In this document: piece after piece, positions 31,795-40,671 of the stretch
Layout: the number at the start of each line of letters is the position of its first letter
Position numbering within the stretch: position 1 is the first letter of the stretch
IMG/VR virus record: IMGVR_UViG_3300047655_000013
Location: 1-64,000 of that record
DNA: 64,000 nucleotides
Direction: 5' to 3' (one strand)
DNA from: a virus
Notes under the pieces: model-generated
Told to the model about the DNA's origin: nothing
Seen by the model: the letters and a program-made list of their open reading frames with translations, nothing else
The model's database searches: none
Translations under genes and position numbers: made by a program

Positions 31795-32759
31795 ACGCTA
31801 CCTGCAAGGCACTTCACAATAGTCGACCAAGACGCTCCGTCGGTCGATCGGTATGAGCCTATATGCCGCAACTCCGATGCCGTGAATACTCCCTGAAACG
31901 CTGTCTGATAGTTGTTGCTTGACGGAAATGATTGCGCGGTTGTATTTACGAATCCGGGCCTGTTCTGCAATCCCTGCGGCATCTGGATCACCGACCCTAA
32001 CTGGATATCATGTCGCAACACCAGTTTGCAAATCATGGTGTTGACATCGATCCAGGTCGGCTGCCCCACAAAATCAGTGAAATTGATCTGTATAGGTGTT
32101 GGGTTGTAGGTGCTGTCCCAGACGAAGAACTGCCCATTCTGGCAAGTCAGATTGACGCCGCTATAGTTCGGCCCGACGAAATATCCTTGCGTTATGCCTT
32201 GAATGCACTGGCACAGCTCCTGCAAGGTTGAGCAGAAGTGGAGTTCGTCAAAATCCTGAACCAGTTGAGGTGCTACATTCGCCGTGAATGGCACGCCCGG
32301 ATAGGCGACAGACAAGGTTTGCTGGAGAGCCTGCGGAAGCGACTGGCCAGCCTGCCAGTTGAGAACGATGTTGCCTGGATTGTCCAATGTGTACGTCGAC
32401 GGTGCGATGACGAGATCAAGTCTCATATCGACGCCTTCCCAGTTTCCGTATGACTGGAATACCGTACCGGCCACAAGCAGACCGGCTTGCCGCGGATTTG
32501 CCAACGGTAGCCCTGCCTGCATGCCGCCTTTCATGCTGAACTGCATGCCCGTGAACTGCTGGGCTTGAGACAAGTCGGCAAGAGACACGCCGTGGATTGT
32601 CACGGTGAATACCTGTGCCGATGTCGCGACATCAGCCACTTGGCAATCAAATTCAATATCGAGTGCGTTGGGGTCAAAAACTCCGCCAGGATGAGACTGC
32701 CATTGACGGACTGGCTTTGCCTGACCATTTTGCGTCAGCGAAATATCGTAGTAACGCAT
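31791..32759 (-). CDS. Baseplate hub protein (gpD/gp27-like)
   Basis: 322 aa located between plug and spike genes, the conserved order of simple myoviruses. The mostly beta sequence and the DGASWSTIVKCLAG ending fit the hub fold. It would form the trimer holding the spike. Assignment is by order and composition. Confidence 0.65.
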   Translation of the reverse strand: MRYYDISLTQNGQAKPVRQWQSHPGGVFDPNALDIEFDCQVADVATSAQVFTVTIHGVSLADLSQAQQFTGMQFSMKGGMQAGLPLANPRQAGLLVAGTVFQSYGNWEGVDMRLDLVIAPSTYTLDNPGNIVLNWQAGQSLPQALQQTLSVAYPGVPFTANVAPQLVQDFDELHFCSTLQELCQCIQGITQGYFVGPNYSGVNLTCQNGQFFVWDSTYNPTPIQINFTDFVGQPTWIDVNTMICKLVLRHDIQLGSVIQMPQGLQNRPGFVNTTAQSFPSSNNYQTAFQGVFTASELRHIGSYRSTDGASWSTIVKCLAGSV

Positions 32760-33037
32760 CAGGGATTGACTTCGAAGTTGCCCGTATCTTCACGCCAGAG
32801 AATCGTTGAGGTGCCGAAGATTCCGGGCGCGAGCGGAATATCAAAACCAGGCGGCGACCCGACCAAAGGCCCGTTCCAGACCACGTTCGCAAACTGATCG
32901 CTAAGCGTGAAATACCACCGTTGCGCCGTAATATTCCACGTCACCGATCCCGGGTATGACGCACTGTCCAGCGTGAAAACGTAGGAGAAGGGCGGCGACG
33001 TGGAGTTATTCAGCGATAGGGCAATGAGCGTCGTCAT
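32759..33037 (-). CDS. Baseplate plug-like protein, 92 aa
   Basis: The pattern FTLDSASYPGSVTWN, QRWYFTLSD, then GTSTILWREDTGNFEV matches the small plug family of simple contractile phages. It seals the lower end of the tail tube. One base after the ATG overlaps the hub start. Confidence 0.7.
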   Translation of the reverse strand: MTTLIALSLNNSTSPPFSYVFTLDSASYPGSVTWNITAQRWYFTLSDQFANVVWNGPLVGSPPGFDIPLAPGIFGTSTILWREDTGNFEVNP

Positions 33038-33038
33038 T

Positions 33039-33776
33039 CTATTGAGTCAGGAAACTGTTGACGGCGCCTGTGATGCCATTGATGCCCTGCGTTGCACCTT
33101 GCGCCGCGGAACCAACCGCCGATGCTGCGCTTGACCAGATCGATGTACCCGCCAACCCAGTGGGAGTGATTTGCTGCCCACCGGTTAGTATCGACATCAA
33201 CGAACTCTGAGCATTCTGCGCGTCCGAGAGCGAAACCAGCGGCTGAAAGAAGTCCCATTGGAATTGCACCATCTGCTGTTTGCCCAATTCCCCGCTCGTC
33301 ACATCCGTGATGTTATTAAGGAGACAGTTGGGGTAAATATGCGCCGGCGTCGCGATATGGAACGTTCCGCCCGCAGCAACATGCGCCTCGATAGAACTGC
33401 GCAGCGCCTCGAAGATCGCCAACTTCGTCAGATAACCGCCCGTATCCTGCACGGGCGCATACATGATCAGGGAAACGTTCTTCGGTTGCTTGATGACCGC
33501 ATTAGCTGCCACGAACTGATTGGCAAAGGGATATGTCGCCGTAGCATTGGCAACGAGCGTACTCCCGGGCGCGGGCACGAACCTGGCGAACGGCTCGACG
33601 TTACCCGACAGCAGTCCTTGGGCGAGCGCAGCCAATTGGCCAGTCAACCCAATGATCGGCATCATGCCGCCCAGCGTATTCGCTACGATTCCGCCGTTCA
33701 GAATGATGGGAGATATCTGAAATGCGAGGTCGTACGCTGAACTGAACGCCGATTGCGTGATGGTCGAAAGGCTCAT
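33039..33776 (-). CDS. Baseplate/tail protein after the tape measure, 245 aa
   Basis: Situated between the tape measure and plug genes. The middle (PKNVSLIMYAPVQDTGGYLTKLAIFEALRSSIEAH) and the C-terminal Ala/Gly-rich helix are seen in tail-initiator proteins of this phage type. I do not know the exact role. Confidence 0.55.
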   Translation of the reverse strand: MSLSTITQSAFSSAYDLAFQISPIILNGGIVANTLGGMMPIIGLTGQLAALAQGLLSGNVEPFARFVPAPGSTLVANATATYPFANQFVAANAVIKQPKNVSLIMYAPVQDTGGYLTKLAIFEALRSSIEAHVAAGGTFHIATPAHIYPNCLLNNITDVTSGELGKQQMVQFQWDFFQPLVSLSDAQNAQSSLMSILTGGQQITPTGLAGTSIWSSAASAVGSAAQGATQGINGITGAVNSFLTQ

Positions 33777-35647
33777 TGGGCTGCGGCTGCGTTGGCTTGT
33801 ACTGCGACTCGTGCGGAAGTGTTGTTCTGGATCGTGACCTTGGCGCCCTGCGTTTGGCCCTTGAGTAGCCTGGCGATCTTGATGTAGTCAAGAGTTTCGG
33901 ACGGAAGTCCTTTCTGCCAGTTCTGACCATTTGCATTGATGGACTTGTCGACTCTTCCTATCCCATAGTCATATGCGGCCAGGGCCTGCGCGATGTCGCC
34001 TTTGTAATGCTTCGACAGAAAGCCCATATAGGCGCCGCCGGCGTTGGCCTGATCACGAAAATTCCATCGATCACCGCCTTTCCCCCACTCCTTCCACGTC
34101 GCTCCGGTAAATTGCAAGTCGCCAATTGCCTGATCGCCGTTGCGCAGCACTGGCCCAACCAGATTCCTTCCTTCCGTAGATTCCTTTGCCCACATAGCCT
34201 CCAGCGTTCCAGCAGGAAGGCCGTTTTTTGCATCCATATCGCCAAGTATGGCGCGTGGATCGGAGGGCATATTCAGGAAGTGGCGTGTATAGCCAAGCGC
34301 CTTGTCTGCAGATGAGATGCCGCCGAAACCTCGCACTCTGCCGCGCGTTTCGCGCTGCACTTCGTCAGGATCAAGCCCCGGATTGACGTCGATGGCGTGC
34401 GGGCTAGAAGTCGACGGCCCAACATCAATACCAAGGAATTTCGCCGCCTTTCGCAAGGCCCCCGCTACGGCAGTTACCAATCCGGCGAAGTCCTTCATGT
34501 CCTGCTGAAACTGACTCGAGCCAAGATACTTCGTAAAACCGTTGATGCCATCTTCCAGCGAGCTCAGATTAGCCGGCGTGAAAATCTCATCAATCAGCTT
34601 CATCGCGTCCTTGCCGATGACCTCCACGAAATGCTGGAGTGGCCCGGAAAGCGAAACCAGCTTGTTTTTCAGATCCGTCTCGATGGTGTTGCCTGCATCC
34701 TTGATCTGGCGCAGAAACCCATACCAGGCATCCGTGTTCTTGTCGCTGACGTTGAATCGTCCTTGGTCTGAGCCGTATTGCGACGCCGCTCGCTGGAGTT
34801 CGGACAGAGGTGTATTCCCCAATTGCCGCATCATTGATAGCGAGAACCCAGCTTGAGAAAAACCGGTCGACTGCAGCATCTCCGCCGTGCGCATGTTTTC
34901 TGGTGTGTTGGACCACCAGTTATGCGCGCGGATAGCAAGTTGACCCGCAAGCTGACCCGGGTCTTCACTGGACACCTGGTTGATGCCCTGACCGGCCGCT
35001 CGAGCGAGCCATACGCGCCCTGCAAAGCTGTTCTGCGCGCCGGCGATCGAACCTAGAACACTGGGATCAATGTAGCGTTGACCAAAGTCCTGATTGAACG
35101 CTGTCAATTGCCCCGGCGACATACCCAATCCACGGGCGCTGCGCTGGGTATCCACCGCGGATGACGCGAGATCCTTCAGGCCAATGCCACCGAGCAATCC
35201 GCCGAGGCCGGCGAGTCCACCACCGAGAGCCCCCAGTTTTAGCAGCCACTTTCCCATGCCGAAGATCGAGGAAGCCAGTCCCTCGGCATTCTTCTTCATT
35301 GAAGAGAGGGCCAACGAGCCACGCTCAGATTCATCCGCAAAGCTTTTCTGTGCCTTGAGATTTTTCGACAGACTTTCAAATAGGGCGTTGTTGGCTGCCC
35401 CGGCTTTTCTGATTTCGCGCGCGATGATCTCGGACTGGGTTGCTGCGATAACAAGAAAATCTTTCGACGCCTTGGATGCTTCGGCGAAATCGCCCATTTC
35501 GCTACCAGCGTCGCCGATCGTCTCTTCGACTTTCTTCCATTCAGCCGGCGCACTCTTCAGATGCTCGTGGTATTCCTGATAAAGATCAAGGAAGGCTTTG
35601 AACTGGGTATCATCGACTTGGACTTTGACGATCGACGTTGCTGCCAT
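33773..35647 (-). CDS. Tape measure protein with lytic transglycosylase domain
   Basis: 624 aa. N-terminal helices and coiled coil (residues 1-130), a hydrophobic Gly-rich stretch (LLKLGALGGGLAGLGGLLGG), a long helical middle, and a C-terminal SLT-type lysozyme domain with MWAKESTEG (catalytic Glu), GDLQFTGATWKEW and YDYGIGRVDKS. It sets tail length; at roughly 1.5 Angstrom per residue this is a tail near 90 nm. The lysozyme domain opens peptidoglycan during DNA entry. Confidence 0.85.
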   Translation of the reverse strand: MAATSIVKVQVDDTQFKAFLDLYQEYHEHLKSAPAEWKKVEETIGDAGSEMGDFAEASKASKDFLVIAATQSEIIAREIRKAGAANNALFESLSKNLKAQKSFADESERGSLALSSMKKNAEGLASSIFGMGKWLLKLGALGGGLAGLGGLLGGIGLKDLASSAVDTQRSARGLGMSPGQLTAFNQDFGQRYIDPSVLGSIAGAQNSFAGRVWLARAAGQGINQVSSEDPGQLAGQLAIRAHNWWSNTPENMRTAEMLQSTGFSQAGFSLSMMRQLGNTPLSELQRAASQYGSDQGRFNVSDKNTDAWYGFLRQIKDAGNTIETDLKNKLVSLSGPLQHFVEVIGKDAMKLIDEIFTPANLSSLEDGINGFTKYLGSSQFQQDMKDFAGLVTAVAGALRKAAKFLGIDVGPSTSSPHAIDVNPGLDPDEVQRETRGRVRGFGGISSADKALGYTRHFLNMPSDPRAILGDMDAKNGLPAGTLEAMWAKESTEGRNLVGPVLRNGDQAIGDLQFTGATWKEWGKGGDRWNFRDQANAGGAYMGFLSKHYKGDIAQALAAYDYGIGRVDKSINANGQNWQKGLPSETLDYIKIARLLKGQTQGAKVTIQNNTSARVAVQANAAAAQ

Positions 35648-35649
35648 TA

Positions 35650-35945
35650 TTAGCCCCTCAAAGCTTCGATGATGTATCTTTCGCGGTGTTCGAGCGCACT
35701 GCGAAACGGGAATTCATGCCGCTCCGCGAACTCGCGAAATCCGGCTGTCGCCACGTAATTCAGGATGGAACCGATGATGCCGCCTTGACCGCGGAAGTCG
35801 CGGCCACTGTCGAGCTCGGCAAGGAAGCGACCCACACCGACAAGGGAGAGGGCGTAGTCGACGCTTTCAGGAACGAAGCCGTGCTCTGTCCGATTCGTTG
35901 CCGATCCACCTTTTTCGCCATGGACCAATGGCAGCAGAAAAAAAC
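35650..35945 (-). CDS. Downstream frame of the tail assembly chaperone (-1 frameshift)
   Basis: This frame overlaps the gene at 35760-36419 in the -1 register and ends just before the tape measure start. It has no good ribosome site of its own. Read by frameshift at 35943-35937 it gives a 256-residue fusion: 161 residues of the first gene followed by LLPLVHGEKGG and on to IIEALRG. This is the gpG/gpGT arrangement used to load the tape measure. Confidence 0.7.
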
Positions 35946-36419
35946 AATAGCAGCCTCCACTTCTTCCCATTCTTCCGCGTCAATCTTGCCGCCTGAGATT
36001 GCGAGGTCCACGGGAAGCATTTCCCATCCAGCCGCACCCGGGCAAAGAATTGTCGTGAGTCGGCGCAACTCGGCAAAGAATGCTTTGACTTCATCATCCT
36101 TTGGATTGCCGCGATCATCCACGTTGCCACGGCTCTCGGCATCTCGCAGCCCTTCGTCACGAAGGGTCAATGCTGCGACGCGTGGACCTGCGGACATAAG
36201 ATACTGGCGCCCCTTATTTTCGAGGGTGGCTTTCGTAGAAGCGAGCAGAGCGAAGTTCTGGTCGAACACCGCTTTGCTGATGGGCGTATGAAATGCGTGG
36301 ATGCGCACGATGTTTTCGGCCACATCCTTTTCTTCGCCCGTCACTTTGTCTTTTTCCTTCCTGACCACGCGCTCCGTGACAACCGGAAAGATGACGTTAA
36401 AGCTTTCATCGACTTGCAT
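35760..36419 (-). CDS. Tail assembly chaperone, zero-frame product
   Basis: 219 aa from MQVDESF. Acidic and helical, located between the tube gene and the tape measure gene, where lambda G analogues sit. The C-terminal part after residue 161 is used only when no frameshift occurs. It should coat the tape measure and recruit tube protein. Confidence 0.75.
   Translation of the reverse strand: MQVDESFNVIFPVVTERVVRKEKDKVTGEEKDVAENIVRIHAFHTPISKAVFDQNFALLASTKATLENKGRQYLMSAGPRVAALTLRDEGLRDAESRGNVDDRGNPKDDEVKAFFAELRRLTTILCPGAAGWEMLPVDLAISGGKIDAEEWEEVEAAIVFFCCHWSMAKKVDRQRIGQSTASFLKASTTPSPLSVWVASLPSSTVAATSAVKAASSVPS
35937..35943 (-). promoter_or_regulatory. Slippery heptamer T-TTT-TTC for -1 frameshift
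   Basis: In the minus-strand reading gtT TTT TTC (codons 159-161 of the chaperone gene) both tRNAs can re-pair one base back, after which the next codon is ctg of the second frame. The site lies in the overlap of the two open frames. A second, weaker candidate (G-AAA-AAG) follows near 35910. Confidence 0.75.
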
Positions 36420-36507
36420 TCTCAATCCCTTTGAGATCCCTATGGAGGAGCTGCGGAGGCCGGTAGGGAGGCCGGTTTTCGAGAGCGACTCTATCCGCAG
36501 CAAATCA

Positions 36508-36954
36508 TCAGAACGACCAGAGTGCAGCGTTGATCGGATACGAGCCACGGAGGATCAATCGAACCACTGGATCGGTACCGTCGAATGCGCCCGGGTCGAT
36601 GCGGATAATCGACGCGTTCACCATGCTGGTGACCGGGAAAGTCGACGTATCGCTATGGACGTTCACCTGGCCGATGTAGGTTGCCTGCTGGCCCTGTGCG
36701 ACCCAGTTTGCTGCAAGGGCCTGGGTGCGCAACAGATTCACCGTCACCTGCGCCATGATGTACGGCTCGGGCGAGTTGACGACGCCCGTACCGGTACCAA
36801 TCTGACCGGTCCAGTCGCCTTCAAACTCGAGTCGGGCGAATCCTTTCGACATGTACGGAGCGGTGATATTGAGCGCCGTATTGCTCGGGATAACGATCGC
36901 AGTGAGGACGCGATTAAGGACGCCCTGCGCGATCTGAGGGTTTTGGATTGCCAT
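36508..36954 (-). CDS. Tail tube protein
   Basis: 148 aa, all-beta, directly after the sheath gene. ARLEFEGDWTGQIGTGTG, then VRLILRGSYPI at the C-terminus fit the DUF3277-type tube of simple contractile phages. It forms the inner tube through which DNA passes. Confidence 0.75.
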   Translation of the reverse strand: MAIQNPQIAQGVLNRVLTAIVIPSNTALNITAPYMSKGFARLEFEGDWTGQIGTGTGVVNSPEPYIMAQVTVNLLRTQALAANWVAQGQQATYIGQVNVHSDTSTFPVTSMVNASIIRIDPGAFDGTDPVVRLILRGSYPINAALWSF

Positions 36955-36963
36955 TTGTCGTCC

Positions 36964-38511
36964 TTATGCGAACTGCACGGCGGCCAGCGCGAAGCCGATT
37001 ACGAGAAAACCGTTCTGACCCACGACAGTGGCCGAAAAGCCCCTGTAAAGGCCGGCCTGATAGTCGTTGGGATTCGCCGTGGTATAGGCCGCGAACGGCG
37101 TTGCGTTAATCGTGATGCTTAGCGCACACTGGAACTGGACTGCACTGTTCGCGACGCCCTGCGCCACGGCCAGCAGGGAATTAATCCCATTCTGGTCATA
37201 GATCAACGGCGGGTTCTGGTTCGAACCATTGATGACGGCAGCGGCGAGAGCCTGCTGCGCCTGAATCTGGAACCAGTCGAGCCCATACCACCAGGCGGCC
37301 TGGGTGCCGTCCATGGTGGTGCCTTTCCAGATGCCGGCCTTGGAAATACCACCTTCCGACGTCGGATAGATGATGTTGCCATAACCCGTCAGGACGTTGT
37401 TGATGTTGGTCTGATTGCCTGAGATAGCCCACGGCGTGACGCCCGTCAGGTACCGATAAGACATCGGTCCAAGAGGGTTTGATGCCGAAGGATTGTTCAC
37501 CAGCCATTGGTAGAACATCGCGCCTGCGTCGAATTCTTGAGACGTAGCCGTCGGCGCCGGCACGGTTGCATAAACCGATTTCAACGTCGCGTAGTTCGAC
37601 AGATTCGCGACTGAGGTCGTCGCAAAGAAATATGTTTTGCTGGTCGGATTGGCGTACTGGCCCGCGAGGATATTCATCGCAGAAGCAAGATTTGCAGTTG
37701 CTGCGGCCCCAACGCCACCACCACCGCTAAAGGTGACCGTCGGCGCCGCAGTATAGCCGGAGCCCGGATTGGTGATCGTCACGGCAACGACAGCACCATT
37801 CTGGATAATGGCCGTGCCTGCGGCGCCCGTTCCGCCACCACCACCACTAAACGCAACCGTCGGCGCCACCGTAAAACCATTGCCACCGTTGTTGATGACA
37901 ACCGACCCGACCTCATCCTTCGAGTAATCCCAGGCAGCCGGGGTGAGATACCCGTAGAAAACTCCCGGGTTATTCGTGATCCACGTGTTCAGCGCGGCAA
38001 TCTGCGCGTCCACGCCGACAATATCGCCCAGTTCAAGAACGTAGACGCCGACGGCCGTTCCTTGCGCGAAAAACGATGACGCCGGGTAGGTGATCGACGA
38101 TGCGCCCGAGATCGTGAAGTAACCGGGCGTCGTTTCGGTGCCCGGGCTCGACGCGAGCGCATACGTGAACGTGGTCGAGGTCGCAACGGTCGCGATGTAC
38201 GTGCCGTTATATGCACTCGGCACGGCACCAGAAATGGTCGTCGTGAACTGCGTGCCGATCGTCGGCAGAATACCGCTTGAGACCGTCGCCGTGACGGTGC
38301 TTGACGTCCACGCTAGCGAAGTAATCGCATACGAGGTTGCCGAGATAGAATTAATTGCGGACAGGTTGCCGCAAAACTGATAAGCGCCGGGCGCAAGAGT
38401 CGTGCCACCCACCGAGACGATCGCGCCGCTTTGCTGAAGCTGGGACGGTACCGGCGCCGTGGTGACGACCGCGGTGAGATTGACGATCTGAGGGGTGATC
38501 GTTTGTGCCAT
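36964..38511 (-). CDS. Tail sheath protein with inserted beta modules
   Basis: 515 aa. DUF3383-type sheath: the N-terminus (TPQIVNLTAVVTTAPVP), YFFATTSV in the middle and the C-terminal NPNDYQAGLYRG/VGQNGFL region are present. Two additions interrupt it: an Ig-like module (about residues 58-136) and a double Gly-rich repeat (GNGFTVAPTVAFSGGGG and GSGYTAAPTVTFSGGGG, about 210-270). They would decorate the sheath surface. Confidence 0.8.
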   Translation of the reverse strand: MAQTITPQIVNLTAVVTTAPVPSQLQQSGAIVSVGGTTLAPGAYQFCGNLSAINSISATSYAITSLAWTSSTVTATVSSGILPTIGTQFTTTISGAVPSAYNGTYIATVATSTTFTYALASSPGTETTPGYFTISGASSITYPASSFFAQGTAVGVYVLELGDIVGVDAQIAALNTWITNNPGVFYGYLTPAAWDYSKDEVGSVVINNGGNGFTVAPTVAFSGGGGGTGAAGTAIIQNGAVVAVTITNPGSGYTAAPTVTFSGGGGVGAAATANLASAMNILAGQYANPTSKTYFFATTSVANLSNYATLKSVYATVPAPTATSQEFDAGAMFYQWLVNNPSASNPLGPMSYRYLTGVTPWAISGNQTNINNVLTGYGNIIYPTSEGGISKAGIWKGTTMDGTQAAWWYGLDWFQIQAQQALAAAVINGSNQNPPLIYDQNGINSLLAVAQGVANSAVQFQCALSITINATPFAAYTTANPNDYQAGLYRGFSATVVGQNGFLVIGFALAAVQFA

Positions 38512-38528
38512 ACAGGCTCCAGAAAAGC

Positions 38529-38552
38529 GAAACCCCGCTCAATGGCGGGGCT
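38529..38552 (-). terminator. Stem-loop between small structural gene and sheath
   Basis: CCCCGC/GCGGGG with a 6-base loop; in the minus direction it is followed by only a short T-run (GGTTTCGC). It may be a partial terminator or an mRNA-processing hairpin. Confidence 0.45.
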
Positions 38553-38575
38553 AGGAAGAAGGGCGGCGAGACGCG

Positions 38576-38860
38576 TTACGGATTGAAAGTCAGTGCTACG
38601 CCAAGATTTACGAGAGCGTTCGATGAGGGGGCGGTGCTCCACGTAAATGTCACGGACGTGCCACTGAGAACGGCAGTCGGAGTAACTCCCTGATCAACCG
38701 ATACTTGGTAAATGCCGTTCGGAATCTTGTTGCGGATTTTGTTATCTGCAGCGATTTGGCTGTAGTAATCGACAGTCGTAGTCGTGGAAGTGCCATCGCC
38801 AACCAAACCGACGTTATAGCCATACTGGCTACCGCTGCCATTGGTAAGTTGAATTGCCAC
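38576..38860 (-). CDS. Small structural protein, 94 aa
   Basis: Beta-rich, Ser/Thr/Val-rich sequence ending in LVNLGVALTFNP. Lies between connector and sheath genes, so a neck or head-tail joining part is likely. Not recognised as a named family. Confidence 0.5.
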   Translation of the reverse strand: MAIQLTNGSGSQYGYNVGLVGDGTSTTTTVDYYSQIAADNKIRNKIPNGIYQVSVDQGVTPTAVLSGTSVTFTWSTAPSSNALVNLGVALTFNP

Positions 38861-38872
38861 AAATCCTCCCGA

Positions 38873-39175
38873 TTACGACCACGAAACAGCAATGGTGTAG
38901 CCGGTCGGCGGCACCACGACAATTCCGTTGGCCGTAGGCGCGGCATTGAAATTGATCGGCGCACCAACTGCCGCAGCGATCACACCGACCTGATTGGCTA
39001 CGGTATTGCCGCTCGTCGAGGTCGCGTCATAGACGGCGCCCGCCGTGCTGCCGGTGCCGGACACAACCGAAACTGTGAACACGCGCCCGGGCGACGATTT
39101 GATAACCGTGGCTGTCGTGATATCAAGCGTCGTCGTGGTGCCGCCGGGAATTGGGGCGAGAGGATATTGGGGCAT
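38873..39175 (-). CDS. Small structural protein, 100 aa
   Basis: Beta-rich. TATVIKSSPGRVFTVSVVSGTG, then VYDATSTSGNTVANQVG is the pattern of a small virion decoration or fibre-like domain seen in other phages (an Ig-like or cement module). Exact role unknown. Confidence 0.5.
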   Translation of the reverse strand: MPQYPLAPIPGGTTTTLDITTATVIKSSPGRVFTVSVVSGTGSTAGAVYDATSTSGNTVANQVGVIAAAVGAPINFNAAPTANGIVVVPPTGYTIAVSWS

Positions 39176-39188
39176 TCAAAACTCCAAA

Positions 39189-39212
39189 GAAAAAAGCCCG
39201 CTCAAGGCGGGC
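39189..39212 (-). terminator. Stem-loop terminator
   Basis: GCCCGC/GCGGGC, 5-base loop, and a run of Ts in the minus direction, in the gap after the 100-aa gene. Confidence 0.65.
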
Positions 39213-39238
39213 AGGGGCGTCATGCGGGAATGCCCCGT

Positions 39239-40198
39239 CTAGACGGTTATGGAAGAGAATCCAGCAGACAGAATGAGTCGACGCGCAACAGCATCTGCGG
39301 CTGACTGGTAGTACCAGGCGACGATGTTGATCGTCTTCTTCATGGCAATTGCGCCGATTTCGACCTGAGTCCGCTTTTCATCGCGAGGAACTGGCGTATT
39401 GCCGAAACCGAAGTTGCCGGAATTGACGGAATAGTCGATAAGCATGGCCAGATACTGGATGGCCATCTGGTTCGTGAACCCGTAGAGGATCAGTTTCACG
39501 TTATCTTTCGCGAGTTGCGATGCGGACATCTGTTGCAAGGCGGTCAGGGGACTCGGATTTCCGGGCCATTGATAAATCGGAAACGATGGCGCTTCGGTAA
39601 GATCGGGTTCGACGTGCGCCACTACATAGGGCGGCACAACGTTGTCTGGCACGAGATATGACGCGTACACCGGAATCGTCGTTGCCCCGAATGTCGTTTG
39701 CGCGAGCCAGATTGGAAGGCTGTTCGAAACGATCGGTTCTGGCGGCAGATCGGCTATGCTGCCGACCAACTGGGCAGACATGGCCGGGTAGACCGCAAAT
39801 CCGCGGTAGTGCCAGAGACCTGCCTGCTGATAGTTCGCGCCCGTTTCCGAGAATGCGACCTGCAGGGTTGTTCCATCAACCTGCCACGTCCCAACCCACA
39901 TGGTCCCGGGTGCGATCGCGTTGAGTTGCGACACTTCTCCGGTTGCAGTGAAAACCATCTTGTTCGCGGCGATGGTCTGATCTTCTTCCTGCTTGCGGTC
40001 AGTCAGGATATGCAGAGAACCTGTGAACTGCTGTACGGTGCCGCTCGCTACCCAGAACACATAGCCATCTGTCGGCAGCGTGGACTTTGTATATTGCTGG
40101 AACTGAACCGTCTGGTTGTTCGAAATCTGCGCGACGCCAGCGGCCAGCGATGCGGCAAGTTGCGACGGCGCGCCGGCGGCTTCGGAGATCAGGCTCAT
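39239..40198 (-). CDS. Structural protein of the neck region, 319 aa
   Basis: Mostly beta N-terminal half (DGYVFWVASGTVQQFTGSLHILTDR) and a mixed C-terminal half (QMAIQYLAMLIDYSVNSGNFG). Located upstream of the sheath gene on the minus strand. I recall similar proteins in Burkholderia myoviruses without assigned function. A tail terminator or neck role is possible. Confidence 0.5.
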   Translation of the reverse strand: MSLISEAAGAPSQLAASLAAGVAQISNNQTVQFQQYTKSTLPTDGYVFWVASGTVQQFTGSLHILTDRKQEEDQTIAANKMVFTATGEVSQLNAIAPGTMWVGTWQVDGTTLQVAFSETGANYQQAGLWHYRGFAVYPAMSAQLVGSIADLPPEPIVSNSLPIWLAQTTFGATTIPVYASYLVPDNVVPPYVVAHVEPDLTEAPSFPIYQWPGNPSPLTALQQMSASQLAKDNVKLILYGFTNQMAIQYLAMLIDYSVNSGNFGFGNTPVPRDEKRTQVEIGAIAMKKTINIVAWYYQSAADAVARRLILSAGFSSITV

Positions 40199-40671
40199 GA
40201 TTCGCTATTGGAAAGCCACGCACGGAAAGACGCGCTGTAAAGGCCGGTATCCATAAACTCCGAACGCGCCTGCCGTTTCTTGTTCGGCTGCTTTTTGCGC
40301 AGCGTCGAGCCCTGTTCCGCAGCGTCAACCGTCTGGCCGCTGACGCTCTTCCACTCGCGCGAGTCTAGATAGTCCCTGAACGCTTCCTCAATCCGGCCGT
40401 TGACACTTTGACCTTCGATTACGCGATCGCCTAGCTGAGTTGTCACGTCCTGACTGCCGAAAGCTATGACCGGTTTGCCTTGTGCAAGAGATTCAATTTC
40501 GCCCGACATCGCATCAGCAAGGAAATCGCCTATGTCATCTTCGTGAAGCTCCAGAAACGTCCGGATGACGTGGTATTCCTTCTCAAGATAACCAGCCACT
40601 TCTCCAGTCGTCGTTGCGCCATCGCCATCTGAATAGGCCACATCAACAACGCCGAGATTTAGCGTAACCAT
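40195..40671 (-). CDS. Head-tail joining protein candidate, 158 aa
   Basis: Acidic N-terminal half with helices and a very basic C-terminal third (LRKKQPNKKRQARSEF). The size, order and SGLYSASFRAWL-like ending fit HK97 gp10-type connectors. Weak assignment. Confidence 0.45.
   Translation of the reverse strand: MVTLNLGVVDVAYSDGDGATTTGEVAGYLEKEYHVIRTFLELHEDDIGDFLADAMSGEIESLAQGKPVIAFGSQDVTTQLGDRVIEGQSVNGRIEEAFRDYLDSREWKSVSGQTVDAAEQGSTLRKKQPNKKRQARSEFMDTGLYSASFRAWLSNSES

Noticed and set aside
35905-35915. G-AAA-AAG as the main frameshift site
   Set aside because: Only five A, weaker than T-TTT-TTC nearby, which joins the two frames precisely.
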